DNA from: Curvibacter lanceolatus ATCC 14669
GTDB lineage: Bacteria; Pseudomonadota; Gammaproteobacteria; Burkholderiales; Burkholderiaceae_C
Direction: 5' to 3'
DNA length: 64,000 nucleotides
Assembly (NCBI RefSeq): GCF_000381265.1
Contig: NZ_KB906254.1
Coordinates: 1-64,000, forward strand
Shown: positions 26,826 through 35,325 of the stretch, piece by piece
Layout of the letters: the number at the start of each line of letters is the position of its first letter
Numbering within the stretch: the first letter of the stretch is position 1
The notes under the pieces: model-generated
Told to the model about the DNA's origin: nothing
Database searches by the model: none
Seen by the model: the letters and a program-made list of their open reading frames with translations, nothing else
Translations under genes and position numbers: made by a program

Positions 26826-27599
26826 TCAGAGGGTCACGATCACCGGTGCGTGGTCGCTGGGGCGTTCGTTCTTGCGCGTGGCCCGATCAATCTCGCAGGC
26901 GCTGACCAGGGGTTTGAGCGCCTCGCTGACCAGGGTGTAGTCGATGCGCAGGCCGCGGTTGCGCCGGAAGGCAAAGTCGCGGTAATCCCACCACGAGTAG
27001 CTTTTCTCAGCCTGATCAAACAGGCGGAAGGCATCGTGCAGGCCCAGGCCCAGCAAGGCCTTGAAATGATCGCGCTCGGCCGTGGTGTGGTGGATGGTCT
27101 CGCGCAGGCCTTCCGGGTCCCAGGTGTCGCGGTCATCGGCGGTGATGTTGAAGTCGCCCACCAGCACCAGGCGCGGGTGGCTTTGCAGCTGCTCCTTGAG
27201 CCAGTCCTGCAGGGCCCGCAGCCAGCGCATCTTGTAGTCGAACTTGTCCGAGCCAGGCTCTTGCCCATTCACGAAGTAGCCATTGACCAGGCGCACGGGA
27301 CCCGTGTCGGTGTGCAGCGTGCCCGCGATCACACGCGACTGCTCGTCGGCAAAGCCCGGGATGTTCTTCACCACCTCGGTGACTGGCGTGCGGCTCAGGA
27401 TGGCCACGCCGTTGTAGGTCTTCTGGCCCATGAAGGCACTGTGGTAGCCTGCCTCCTGCAGCGCAGCGGCCGGGAACTTGTCATCGCTCAGCTTGAGTTC
27501 CTGCAGGCACAGCGCGTCCACCGGATGGGCGCTGAGCCAGTCCAGCACTTGCGGCAGTCGGACCGAGAGGGAGTTGACGTTCCAGGTGGCGATTTTCAT
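26826..27599 (-). CDS. xthA: Exodeoxyribonuclease III / AP endonuclease
   Basis: This 257-residue enzyme belongs to the exonuclease-endonuclease-phosphatase superfamily and repairs abasic sites. MKIATWNVNSLSVRL, LCLQELK (metal-binding glutamate), VNGYFVNGQ, LVGDFNITADDRD and NERPSDHAPVIVTL are the ordered active-site motifs, ending in the catalytic SDH. Length is typical. The ATG reading down from 27599 is used; an upstream extension would run through the tRNA genes. It stands alone, convergent with glnG. Confidence 0.95.
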   Translation of the reverse strand: MKIATWNVNSLSVRLPQVLDWLSAHPVDALCLQELKLSDDKFPAAALQEAGYHSAFMGQKTYNGVAILSRTPVTEVVKNIPGFADEQSRVIAGTLHTDTGPVRLVNGYFVNGQEPGSDKFDYKMRWLRALQDWLKEQLQSHPRLVLVGDFNITADDRDTWDPEGLRETIHHTTAERDHFKALLGLGLHDAFRLFDQAEKSYSWWDYRDFAFRRNRGLRIDYTLVSEALKPLVSACEIDRATRKNERPSDHAPVIVTL

Positions 27600-27702
27600 G
27601 ATGGCTTCGAGGGTCTGCTTGGGCGATGAGTATCGTGGAATTCGCGCAGGCTTGTCGCCAGCCGTGCTGATCACGGGGCAACGAAAACTTTTTGGGACTG
27701 TC

Positions 27703-27729
27703 TTGAGTCGGGCAAAAAATATGTATAAT
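27703..27729 (+). promoter_or_regulatory. Promoter of the tRNA-Gly cluster
   Basis: A perfect -10 hexamer TATAAT (27724-27729) follows TTGAGT (27703-27708), a fair -35 with a short 15-base spacer. Transcription would start near 27736, about 53 bases before the first tRNA. No other good promoter is seen between xthA and the tRNAs. Confidence 0.65.
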
Positions 27730-27788
27730 TCGAGGCTTCGCTGGATACGCAGGGCAACGCAAGTTAAACTGCATACACTGTGAAAAAC

Positions 27789-27864
27789 GCGGGAATAGCT
27801 CAGTTGGTAGAGCGCAACCTTGCCAAGGTTGAGGTCGAGAGTTCGAGACTCTTTTCCCGCTCCA
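27789..27864 (+). tRNA. tRNA-Gly (GCC), copy 1
   Basis: A 76-base cloverleaf: acceptor GCGGGAA pairs with TTCCCGC, the anticodon loop reads CTTGCCAAG, giving GCC, the T arm contains GTTCGAGAC, and CCA is encoded. It is the first of three identical copies in tandem. Confidence 0.97.
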
Positions 27865-27941
27865 GGTTTCAGTCTTTGTGATTGACAAGCTGGCAGGCAC
27901 CAAACCTGCCGTGCAGCCATCACAGAGAGCGTGCAGAACAC

Positions 27942-28017
27942 GCGGGAATAGCTCAGTTGGTAGAGCGCAACCTTGCCAAGGTTGAGGTCGAGAGTTCGAG
28001 ACTCTTTTCCCGCTCCA
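27942..28017 (+). tRNA. tRNA-Gly (GCC), copy 2
   Basis: Identical in sequence to copy 1, with encoded CCA. The 77-base spacer from copy 1 is not repeated elsewhere, so the duplication covers only the tRNA and a base or two of flank. Confidence 0.97.
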
Positions 28018-28077
28018 GTTCTTGGGGATCTTCGGATCGCCACGATCAGGAGGTCATCAGACATCCGGTCGAAATTT

Positions 28078-28153
28078 GCGGGAATAGCTCAGTTGGTAGA
28101 GCGCAACCTTGCCAAGGTTGAGGTCGAGAGTTCGAGACTCTTTTCCCGCTCCA
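28078..28153 (+). tRNA. tRNA-Gly (GCC), copy 3
   Basis: Third identical copy with encoded CCA, 60 bases after copy 2 and followed directly by a strong terminator. All three copies were probably made from one transcript. Confidence 0.97.
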
Positions 28154-28160
28154 GATTTCA

Positions 28161-28188
28161 AAAAGGGAAGCCCAGGCTTCCCTTTTTT
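28161..28188 (+). terminator. Terminator after the tRNA-Gly cluster
   Basis: AAAAGGGAAGC (28161-28171) and GCTTCCCTTTT (28176-28186) form an 11-bp stem with a 4-base loop and a T run to 28188. It ends the tRNA-Gly transcript 8 bases after copy 3. Confidence 0.9.
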
Positions 28189-28293
28189 GTTGCCTGTGTG
28201 GCAGCCACTGACCGTGCCGTGTCGCGTTATGATGCGCGCCTGACCCGATCAGGCAACATGCTGCTCACCTGTGGCCCTTGGCCTGATCGGTGT

Positions 28294-28386
28294 GCCCCGA
28301 TGGTGAAATTGGTAGACACTGCGGACTTAAAATCCGCCGCTTTCCGTAAAAGGGGCGTGCCGGTTCGACCCCGGCTCGGGGCACCA
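28294..28386 (+). tRNA. tRNA-Leu (UAA)
   Basis: A 93-base class II tRNA: acceptor GCCCCGA pairs with TCGGGGC, the anticodon loop ACTTAAAAT gives UAA, a long variable arm (CGCTTTCCGTAAAAGGGGCG) follows, and CCA is encoded. Because a terminator separates it from the glycine tRNAs, it should have its own promoter in 28189-28290, which I could not place with confidence. Confidence 0.95.
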
Positions 28387-28418
28387 AAGTTGGCTTTCAA
28401 GCCATCTCACACCACCTC

Positions 28419-28454
28419 AAAACCCGCGCGCTGCAAGGCGTAGCGGGTTTTTTT
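28419..28454 (+). terminator. Terminator after tRNA-Leu
   Basis: AAAACCCGC (28419-28427) pairs with GCGGGTTTT around a 15-base loop and is followed by more Ts. The remaining 240 bases up to the next gene (28696) contain no further recognisable gene or RNA; they presumably hold that gene's promoter. Confidence 0.8.
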
Positions 28455-28695
28455 GGGTTCGAACCCAGGTCGTACGCGGGCTGTTGCTGGCTCGTCGGGC
28501 CTTGTTTGCAGCACGCAAAGTGCGCGATTGGGGCCTGCTTCGGTCTCTCAAATGCCTTTCGTCGGTCTGACGCCGTGCCAAAATGGGTGCAGGTCTGCTT
28601 GGCGCTCAGCCAGTGGTTCCCCCCCTAGCCAGGACCATTCGCCAATCAGGTTCGGACCCGATGGGTCTGTTTCGGGGCACTATTACCATTGAATC

Positions 28696-29316
28696 ATGTC
28701 AAGTTACAACGCCCCCTTTGAAATCCACGTGCACGGTCAGGTGCAGTTGCGTGGTGATGTCCAGTTTGACCAGTTGCAAGAGGCCCTGAAGCCCCTGTGG
28801 CACTACGCCGGCGCGCGTTCCTTGGCCGATGGGGCGACCAGCGCCTACGACGAGGAGCCCGGGATCAAGTTCGACCCCAAGGAGCATCTGCTGCAGATGT
28901 GCTGGACGGTGCGCGGCGACGAGGATTTCCGCCAGTCGCTGGACGAGATGTGCATGAATCTCAACGAGATTTCCGAGCTGGGTGCCGCGATCGAAGTCAC
29001 TTTCTACGACGCCGAGTTTGACGAAGAGGAAGAAGACCGTGGCGCCGAGTCGCGCGATGATTTTCTGATGCTGTTCGTGGGCCCCAACCCGGCCGCCATC
29101 ATGCAGGTGCAGCGTGATCTGCTGGTGCAGGATGTCGTGAACATGATGGAGCGACACTTCGACGGCTCCGAGCTGGGCGGGGTGGTGGCCGAGATCGACA
29201 AGCTGTTCTCGCAGCGCTTTGATGACCTGGTCAACTCGCTCGAGATCGGCCGCCCGCCGAGAGGTTCGGGGGGCTCCGGGCATGGCGGTGGCCGCCGGCC
29301 CCGGCATTTGCACTGA
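28696..29316 (+). CDS. Cytoplasmic protein of unknown function
   Basis: This 206-residue protein starts MSSYNAPFEIHVHGQVQLRG. It is acidic, with a highly acidic patch (YDAEFDEEEEDRG near 110-120), and ends in a glycine/arginine/histidine-rich tail (RGSGGSGHGGGRRPRHLH). There is no signal peptide or membrane segment. The alternating pattern of the first 150 residues suggests a mixed alpha/beta fold. I do not recognise a characterised family. The next gene (YgjP-like) begins 40 bp downstream on the same strand. Confidence 0.7.
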   Translation: MSSYNAPFEIHVHGQVQLRGDVQFDQLQEALKPLWHYAGARSLADGATSAYDEEPGIKFDPKEHLLQMCWTVRGDEDFRQSLDEMCMNLNEISELGAAIEVTFYDAEFDEEEEDRGAESRDDFLMLFVGPNPAAIMQVQRDLLVQDVVNMMERHFDGSELGGVVAEIDKLFSQRFDDLVNSLEIGRPPRGSGGSGHGGGRRPRHLH

Positions 29317-29355
29317 GTCGATGGCTCAGGTGGTGTCGATGGGGGTGCGGTCGCT

Positions 29356-29898
29356 GTGACGGAGACTGTGGCGGTCTCCAAGTACCTGGCGGCTTACCCT
29401 GAATCATTGCAGCAGCAGGCTGGACGCTTGCTGGCCTCAGGGCGCTTGCCCGAATGGTTGATGGAGCGCTATCCCACACCGCACGGCCTGCGCACCGATG
29501 GCGCCTTGTACCGCCATGTCGAGGCGCTGCGCCAGGAGCATCTGCGGCAGACGCCCCGGTTGGACCGGGTGGTGTATGACAGCAAGATCCATGTGGTGCG
29601 CAACGCGCTGGGCTTGCACACCATCAGCGCTCGCGTGCAGGGCGGGCGCCTCAAGGCGCAGCATGAGATCCGCATTGGCGCCTTGTTCAAGGACGCTCCG
29701 CCGCCCTTCCTCAGCATGATCGTGGTTCATGAGTTGGCGCACCTGCGCGAGCGCGAGCACAACAAGGCGTTCTACCGGCTTTGTGAGCACCTGGAGCCGG
29801 CCTACCACCAGCTTGAATTGGATGTGCGTCTTTACCTGACCCATCTGGAGTCTGGCGGTGCGCGGCTGTGGGGGCTGCCGGACCCGGCGTCGGCTTGA
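29356..29898 (+). CDS. YgjP-like (DUF45/M48-related) metallopeptidase domain protein
   Basis: This 180-residue protein carries the zinc motif HELAHLREREHNKAFY (HExxH, third histidine downstream) within MIVVHELAHLREREH, typical of YgjP/WLM-type peptidases. It is predicted cytoplasmic. Physiological substrates of this family are not well known. The start is GTG at 29356, because no in-frame ATG precedes the conserved region. No clear Shine-Dalgarno sequence is visible, so the start is tentative. Confidence 0.8.
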   Translation: MTETVAVSKYLAAYPESLQQQAGRLLASGRLPEWLMERYPTPHGLRTDGALYRHVEALRQEHLRQTPRLDRVVYDSKIHVVRNALGLHTISARVQGGRLKAQHEIRIGALFKDAPPPFLSMIVVHELAHLREREHNKAFYRLCEHLEPAYHQLELDVRLYLTHLESGGARLWGLPDPASA

Positions 29899-30072
29899 TG
29901 AGCTAACCGCTGGGTAGGCTTGCGATACAGGCGATCCAGAAATTGTCCAGGGTTGGTGCTTGGTCTTGCTTTGGCTCAAGGTGGGCTGGTCGGGGTGGGT
30001 TCACAATGCCTTGCCAGCTTCGCAAGGCGCTGGCGTTTCACAAATCAAGACTCTCCCCACCTGAGGTTTGCC

Positions 30073-30381
30073 ATGTCCAATCGTCGTCAATTCTTCTTCC
30101 AACTGAGTGCTGGTACCGGCTTTGTGCTGGCCGCTTCCTCTGTTCGCGCTGCCGCTCCGCTGGTGGCTGAGAACGACCCGCAAGCTGCTGCCCTGGGCTA
30201 CAAGGCTGACGCCACCAAGGTCGACAAGTCCAAGTTCCCCAAGTACGCCGCTGGCGACCATTGCGGCAGCTGCGCGCTGTTCCAGGGCAAGGCCTCTGAC
30301 GCGGCCGGTGGCTGCCCCCTGTTTGCCGGCAAGCAAGTGGCCACCAAGGGCTGGTGCAGCGCCTACGCCAAGAAGGCCTGA
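30073..30381 (+). CDS. High-potential iron-sulfur protein (HiPIP)
   Basis: This 102-residue protein has a short Tat-type signal (SNRRQFFFQLSAGTGFVLAA), so it is exported with its cluster to the periplasm. Four cysteines, C64, C67, C81 and C95, show the HiPIP spacing and bind a 4Fe-4S cluster. HiPIPs carry single electrons between the bc1 complex and periplasmic acceptors; with a cbb3 oxidase encoded 11 kb away, that terminal oxidase is a plausible partner (inference). The start ATG 30073 is the one that gives the Tat signal. It has its own terminator. Confidence 0.92.
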   Translation: MSNRRQFFFQLSAGTGFVLAASSVRAAAPLVAENDPQAAALGYKADATKVDKSKFPKYAAGDHCGSCALFQGKASDAAGGCPLFAGKQVATKGWCSAYAKKA

Positions 30382-30404
30382 TCGCCTTTTCGCGGTCTGA
30401 ATCA

Positions 30405-30435
30405 GATGAAAGCCGGCCTTGTGCCGGCTTTCATC
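30405..30435. terminator. Bidirectional terminator between HiPIP gene and murI
   Basis: GATGAAAGCCGGC (30405-30417) and GCCGGCTTTCATC (30423-30435) form a perfect 13-bp stem with a 5-base loop between two convergent genes. The right arm overlaps the last codon of murI. Confidence 0.85.
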
Positions 30436-31291
30436 GTTTGGGGAGGGGCTGGCAGGGCCCGGAGGCCTCCGGCAGCCAATGGTGAACGGCGCGCTCCAGG
30501 TGCTCGACCTCACTGGTGGTGAACCAACTCACCCGGCCTGAGGGCGCCGGTGTCTCGAAGCGGCTTGGCTGGCGCAGCTGCCCGCTTTGCAGCAGCCGCC
30601 GGTAGGTCTGCTCAGCGACCGGCGCCCCGGTGTCCAGCACCGTCACATGGGGCGGCAGTTCAGACAGCCAATGTTGCAGGACCAGCGGGTAGTGGGTGCA
30701 CCCCAGCACCAGGGTGTCGGGTGCGCTGGGGCCCTCCGCCCAGGGCCCGGTCTGGGCCAGGTATTGCCGGCAATAGTGGGCAATGCGGCTGTCGTCTCGA
30801 TGCTCGATGGCATCGGCCAGGCCATCGCAAGGCTGGCAGCGGATGTCCAGAGCCGGGTCTTGCTGACCCAGCAGGTGTTGGAACTTGGGGCTGTTGAGGG
30901 TGCCCCGTGTGGCCACAACCGCAACATGGCCTGTGCGCGTTTGCAGGGCTGCCGGTTTGAGGGCCGGCTCCACCCCGATCAGGGGCAGTTGGGGCCAGTG
31001 CTGTCGCAACTCGTGGATGGCGGCGGCGGTGGCGGTGTTGCAGGCCACGACGACGGCCTTGGCTCCCTGCGCCACCAGCGCTTCGGTCAGCACCCGGGAG
31101 CGCTCACGCACAAAATCATCACTGCGCTCGCCATAGGGGGCATGGCCGCGGTCCGAGATGTAGACGAAGTCTTCCTGTGGCATGCGCTGGCGCAAGGCCT
31201 TGAGGATGCTCAGACCGCCAATGCCACTGTCAAAAACCCCGATGGGGGCGGTGACGCCCTGGTGAGGCGCCTGAAGAGGTGTGCTCGACAT
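30431..31291 (-). CDS. murI: Glutamate racemase
   Basis: This 286-residue cytoplasmic enzyme makes D-glutamate for peptidoglycan. IGVFDSGIGGLSIL, VACNTATA and LGCTHYPL supply the two catalytic cysteines and substrate loops; DRGHAPYGERS is also conserved. The start reading down from 31291 is chosen; an upstream GTG adds 50 residues through the end of the fumarase gene. Its gene is followed, beyond a 92-bp gap upstream, by fumA on the same strand, so they may share a transcript. Confidence 0.95.
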   Translation of the reverse strand: MSSTPLQAPHQGVTAPIGVFDSGIGGLSILKALRQRMPQEDFVYISDRGHAPYGERSDDFVRERSRVLTEALVAQGAKAVVVACNTATAAAIHELRQHWPQLPLIGVEPALKPAALQTRTGHVAVVATRGTLNSPKFQHLLGQQDPALDIRCQPCDGLADAIEHRDDSRIAHYCRQYLAQTGPWAEGPSAPDTLVLGCTHYPLVLQHWLSELPPHVTVLDTGAPVAEQTYRRLLQSGQLRQPSRFETPAPSGRVSWFTTSEVEHLERAVHHWLPEASGPCQPLPKR

Positions 31292-31383
31292 GGATGAACC
31301 CAGGGCGCTGGTCAGGCCCTCGCGAGGAGGGGCTGACTCCAGGTGAGTGCCAGCCCATGCGGCCCGGCACTCACTTGCGGCGA

Positions 31384-32934
31384 TCAGGCACCCGCAACCG
31401 AGATGCCCTTGAACTCGCCCGTGGCGATGCGCTTTTGCCACTCGGCCGGGCCGGTGATGTGGGCGCTGGTGCCACCGGCATCCACCGCCACGGTCACGGG
31501 CATGTCCACCACGTCGAATTCGTAGATGGCTTCCATGCCCAGATCGGCAAAGCCGACCACCTTGGCGGCCTTGATGGCCTTGGACACCAGGTAGGCGGCG
31601 CCGCCGACGGCCATCAGGTAGGCCGACTTGTGCTTCTTGATGGCCTCGATGGCGACCGGGCCACGCTCGGCCTTGCCCACCATGGCGATCAGGCCGGTCT
31701 GGGCCAGCATCATTTCAGTGAAGCCGTCCATGCGGGTGGCGGTGGTGGGGCCGGCCGGGCCGACGGCCTCGTCCTTCACCGGGTCCACCGGGCCCACGTA
31801 GTAGATCACGCGGTTGGTGAAGTCGACCGGCAGCTTCTCGCCCTTGGCCAGCATGTCCTGGATGCGCTTGTGGGCCGCATCGCGGCCGGTCAGCATCTTG
31901 CCGTTGAGCAGCAGGGTGTCGCCGGGCTTCCAGCTGGCGACTTCGGCCGGGGTCAGGGTGTTCAGGTCGACCTTGCGGCTCTTGTTGTAGTCGGGGGTCC
32001 AGTCCACGTTGGGCCACAGGTCCAGGCTCGGCGGGTCGAGGAAGACCGGGCCCGAGCCGTCCATCACGAAGTGGGCATGGCGGGTGGCGGCGCAGTTGGG
32101 GATCATGGCCACGGGCTTGCTGGCGGCGTGGGTGGGGTACATCTTGATCTTGATGTCCAGCACGGTGGTCAGGCCACCCAGGCCCTGGGCGCCGATGCCC
32201 AAGGCATTGACCTTGTCGAGCAGTTCCAGGCGCAGTTCTTCGACCTGGGTCAGCTTCTCGCCCTTGGCGGCCTTGGCTTGCAGCTCGTACATGTCCAGGT
32301 CGTCCATCAGGCTTTCCTTGGCCATCAGCACGGCCTTTTCAGCGGTGCCGCCGATGCCGATGCCCAGCATGCCCGGCGGGCACCAGCCGGCACCCATGGT
32401 GGGCACGGTCTTGAGCACCCAGTCGACCACGCTGTCGCCAGGGTTGAGCATGACCATCTTGCTCTTGTTCTCGCTGCCGCCGCCCTTGGCGGCCACGGTC
32501 ACTTCAACGGTGTTGCCGGGCACGATCTCGGCAAAGATCACGGCCGGGGTGTTGTCCTTGGTGTTCTTGCGAGCGAATTGGGGGTCGGCCACCACCGAGG
32601 CGCGCAGCGTGTTGTCGGGGTGGTTGTAGCCGCGGCGCACGCCTTCGTTGATGGCGTCGTCCAGGCTGCCGGTGAAACCTTCCCAGCGCACGTCCATGCC
32701 CACTTTCAGGAACACGTTCACGATGCCGGTGTCCTGGCAGATCGGTCGTTGACCCGTGGCGCTGAGCTTGCTGTTGGTCAGGATCTGAGCGATCGCATCC
32801 TTGGCCGCCGGGCTTTGCTCGCGCTCATAGGCGCGGGCCAGGTGGGCGATGTAGTCGGTGGGGTGGTAGTAGCTGATGTACTGCAGGGCCCCGGCGATGG
32901 AGTCGATGAGGTCGCTTTGCTTGATGGTGGTCAT
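31384..32934 (-). CDS. fumA: Class I fumarate hydratase (4Fe-4S)
   Basis: This 516-residue protein joins the alpha and beta parts of class I fumarase in one chain. The N-terminal half has the first cysteine region (RPICQDTGIVNVFLKVG) and later conserved cysteines in ATRHAHF-adjacent NCAATRH and GAGWCPPGMLGIGIGGTAEK (part shown), which ligate the oxygen-labile 4Fe-4S cluster. The C-terminal half has the beta subunit (LLNGKMLTGRDAAHKRI, VGPAGPTTATRMDGFTE). It converts fumarate to malate in the TCA cycle. It lies back to back with fumC, an oxygen-stable enzyme for the same reaction. Confidence 0.95.
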   Translation of the reverse strand: MTTIKQSDLIDSIAGALQYISYYHPTDYIAHLARAYEREQSPAAKDAIAQILTNSKLSATGQRPICQDTGIVNVFLKVGMDVRWEGFTGSLDDAINEGVRRGYNHPDNTLRASVVADPQFARKNTKDNTPAVIFAEIVPGNTVEVTVAAKGGGSENKSKMVMLNPGDSVVDWVLKTVPTMGAGWCPPGMLGIGIGGTAEKAVLMAKESLMDDLDMYELQAKAAKGEKLTQVEELRLELLDKVNALGIGAQGLGGLTTVLDIKIKMYPTHAASKPVAMIPNCAATRHAHFVMDGSGPVFLDPPSLDLWPNVDWTPDYNKSRKVDLNTLTPAEVASWKPGDTLLLNGKMLTGRDAAHKRIQDMLAKGEKLPVDFTNRVIYYVGPVDPVKDEAVGPAGPTTATRMDGFTEMMLAQTGLIAMVGKAERGPVAIEAIKKHKSAYLMAVGGAAYLVSKAIKAAKVVGFADLGMEAIYEFDVVDMPVTVAVDAGGTSAHITGPAEWQKRIATGEFKGISVAGA

Positions 32935-33102
32935 GGTTCTTCGTGGGCTGGAAGGGACAATGCGGGATCCGGTGAGGGCTGGCCGTCTGGCGGTCCCGCG
33001 CGATTATCCCAGGGGTGAGCGCGCATACCGGGGTCGCCAGCAGCTTGCCCGAATCACGGGCAGGCGGTATTTTGACAGGTTGAAACAACCCGAGGTCGCG
33101 TC

Positions 33103-34491
33103 ATGTCAACTCGCAGCGAAGTCGACTCCTTTGGCCCTATTGACGTTCCGGCCGATCGCCTGTGGGGCGCGCAGACCCAGCGATCCCTGCAGAACTTTGC
33201 CATTTCTGGGGAGCGCCAGCCGCGCGAACTGATCATGGCGCTGGCCCAGGTCAAGCGGGCCTGTGCCTATGTCAACCAGCGCCTGGGGCTGCTGCCTTCC
33301 CCCAAGGCCATGGCCATCATTGCGGCGGCCGAAGAGGTGCTGGAAGGGCGGCACGACGATCAGTTTCCGTTGGTGGTCTGGCAGACCGGCTCGGGCACGC
33401 AGACCAATATGAACCTCAACGAGGTGTTGGCCAACCGGGCCAGCGAGTTGCTGGGGGGGCCGCGCGGGCAGGGGCGGCTGGTGCACCCGAATGATGAGGT
33501 GAACTGCAGTCAGTCTTCCAACGATGTGTTTCCCACCGCCATGCACGTGGCCGCGGTGGACGGGCTGACCCATCGCCTGCTGCCGGCGCTGCTGCAATTG
33601 CAGACCGTGTTCAGCGAGCAGGCGCTGGCGTTTGCCGACATCGTGAAGATCGGGCGCACCCACCTGCAGGACGCCACCCCGCTCACCCTGGGGCAAGAGT
33701 TTTCGGGCTACGCGGCCCAACTGCAGCACGCCGAGCGCCACCTGCGTGATGCGCTGCCGCATTTGTACGAGTTGGCGCTGGGTGGCACGGCGGTGGGCAC
33801 CGGGCTGAATGCGCCGCCAGGCTACGCGCAGGCCGTGGCGGAAGAGTTGGCTGGCTTGACGGGGCTGCCCTTTGTGACGGCGCCGAACAAGTTTGAAGCC
33901 CTGGCCTCGATGGACGGCATCGTGCACGCCCATGGCGCGCTCAAGACGCTGGCCGCCAGCCTGATGAAGATTGCCAACGACCTGCGCTGGCTGGCCAGCG
34001 GGCCGCGCTGTGGCATTGGCGAGATCGCCCTGCCCGAGAACGAGCCGGGCTCATCCATCATGCCGGGCAAGGTCAACCCCACCCAGTGCGAAGCCCTCAC
34101 CATGCTGGCGGCCCAGGTCATGGGCAACGATGTGGCGATCAACCTGGGGGGCGCCAGCGGTAATTTCGAGCTCAATGTCTTCCGGCCCATGGCTGCCCAC
34201 AACTTTTTGCAAAGTGTGCGTCTTTTGGCGGATGGCATGAACAGCTTCAGGGTGCATTGCGTGGTGGGCATCGAGCCCCAGCGTGGGCGCATTGCCGAGT
34301 TGCTGGAGCGCTCGCTCATGCTGGTCACGGCGCTGAGCCCGCACATCGGCTACGACCGCGCGGCCCAGGTGGCCAAGTCGGCCCACCACGATGGGGTGAG
34401 CCTGCGCGAGGCGGCCTTGGCCTTGGGCTTTGTCACCGCCGAACAGTTCGATGCCTGGGTGGTGCCGGCTGCCATGACCCGGCCGGGTTGA
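33103..34491 (+). CDS. fumC: Class II fumarate hydratase (iron-independent)
   Basis: This 462-residue cytoplasmic enzyme of the fumarase/aspartase superfamily has the signature [15 protein letters not shown] with the catalytic serine in the mobile loop, plus [17 protein letters not shown] and [15 protein letters not shown]. It catalyses the same reaction as the divergent fumA product but without an iron-sulfur cluster. The 168-bp shared gap could let the two be balanced by oxygen or iron, although I see no FNR-type or Fur-type box there by eye. Confidence 0.96.
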   Translation: MSTRSEVDSFGPIDVPADRLWGAQTQRSLQNFAISGERQPRELIMALAQVKRACAYVNQRLGLLPSPKAMAIIAAAEEVLEGRHDDQFPLVVWQTGSGTQTNMNLNEVLANRASELLGGPRGQGRLVHPNDEVNCSQSSNDVFPTAMHVAAVDGLTHRLLPALLQLQTVFSEQALAFADIVKIGRTHLQDATPLTLGQEFSGYAAQLQHAERHLRDALPHLYELALGGTAVGTGLNAPPGYAQAVAEELAGLTGLPFVTAPNKFEALASMDGIVHAHGALKTLAASLMKIANDLRWLASGPRCGIGEIALPENEPGSSIMPGKVNPTQCEALTMLAAQVMGNDVAINLGGASGNFELNVFRPMAAHNFLQSVRLLADGMNSFRVHCVVGIEPQRGRIAELLERSLMLVTALSPHIGYDRAAQVAKSAHHDGVSLREAALALGFVTAEQFDAWVVPAAMTRPG

Positions 34492-34521
34492 GCGGGGCAG
34501 GGCGGTGGGCCCGGCCTGGCT

Positions 34522-35124
34522 TCAGTGCGGGTCGGCGTGTTGCCCGCCCATCAGCCGATCGGTCAGTGCGATGGCCAGTGCCGACAGCAAGAAGGTGATG
34601 TGGATCGCGGTCTGGGCGATCAGCACGCGGTCCGAGTAGTTGTCGGCGTTGATGAAGGTCTTGAGCAGGTGGATCGAGCTGATGCCGATGATGGCCGTGG
34701 CCAGTTTGACCTTCAGCACCGACGCGTTCACGTGGCTCAGCCATTCCGGCTGATCCGGATGGCCTTCCAGGTTCATGCGGCTCACAAAGGTCTCGTAGCC
34801 GCCCACGATCACCATGATCAGCAGGTTGGAAATCATCACCACGTCGATCAAGGCCAGCACGACCAGCATGATGATGGTCTCATTCAAGGCGTGGACGTCG
34901 GCGCTCGTCTTGTAGCCAATGCTGTTCACCAGGGCCTGCAGCGCCGTCTGGCTGCCAAAGGCCGCTTCGATCAGATGAATCAGTTCTACCCAGAAGTGGA
35001 ACACATAGATACCCTGGGCGGCGATCAAGCCCAGGTACAGCGGCAGTTGAAGCCAGCGGCTGGCAAAGATCAGGGCGGGCAGCGGGCGCAGGGGCGAGAC
35101 TTTGGGTGGAGTGGGTGAACTCAT
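34522..35124 (-). CDS. YqhA/UPF0114-family membrane protein
   Basis: This 200-residue protein has four predicted transmembrane helices (about 25-50, 75-100, 135-155, 165-190). [18 protein letters not shown] and [12 protein letters not shown] are typical of the UPF0114/YqhA family, which has no established function. It is convergent with fumC and divergent from acs. The ATG reading down from 35124 is preferred to one 90 bases upstream because the added residues are cysteine-rich and unlike the family. Confidence 0.85.
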   Translation of the reverse strand: MSSPTPPKVSPLRPLPALIFASRWLQLPLYLGLIAAQGIYVFHFWVELIHLIEAAFGSQTALQALVNSIGYKTSADVHALNETIIMLVVLALIDVVMISNLLIMVIVGGYETFVSRMNLEGHPDQPEWLSHVNASVLKVKLATAIIGISSIHLLKTFINADNYSDRVLIAQTAIHITFLLSALAIALTDRLMGGQHADPH

Positions 35125-35325
35125 GATTGAATTTTTTGAACGATTGTGGCCAAGGCTATGTTGTAACAAACGACACCAAAAACAAACGCAATGCCCATGC
35201 TGAATACCGGTCATGTCAGCAAGCCTGCTGTTGAGCGGCTGTAAGCTTGACGCCAGTCAGAGCGCTGTAAGGGCCAAGGGCCACATTTACGCGCAAATAG
35301 CCCTATCGAACTGAAGGAGACAAGC

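Noticed and set aside
27600-28064. Upstream extension of the xthA frame through the tRNA-Gly genes
   Set aside because: It contains repeated peptides that are just translated tRNA sequence; the xthA start reading down from 27599 matches the family.
27789-28153. CRISPR-like regularly spaced repeat
   Set aside because: The three repeats are complete tRNA-Gly genes with spacers of 77 and 60 bases; no cas genes are present anywhere in the window.
30001-30060. FNR box upstream of the HiPIP gene
   Set aside because: Only one half-site (ATCAA) is present; the other half (GTTTC) does not match.
31279-33018. A 579-codon plus-strand frame opposite fumA
   Set aside because: Gly/His-rich antisense frame; fumA is complete and well recognised.
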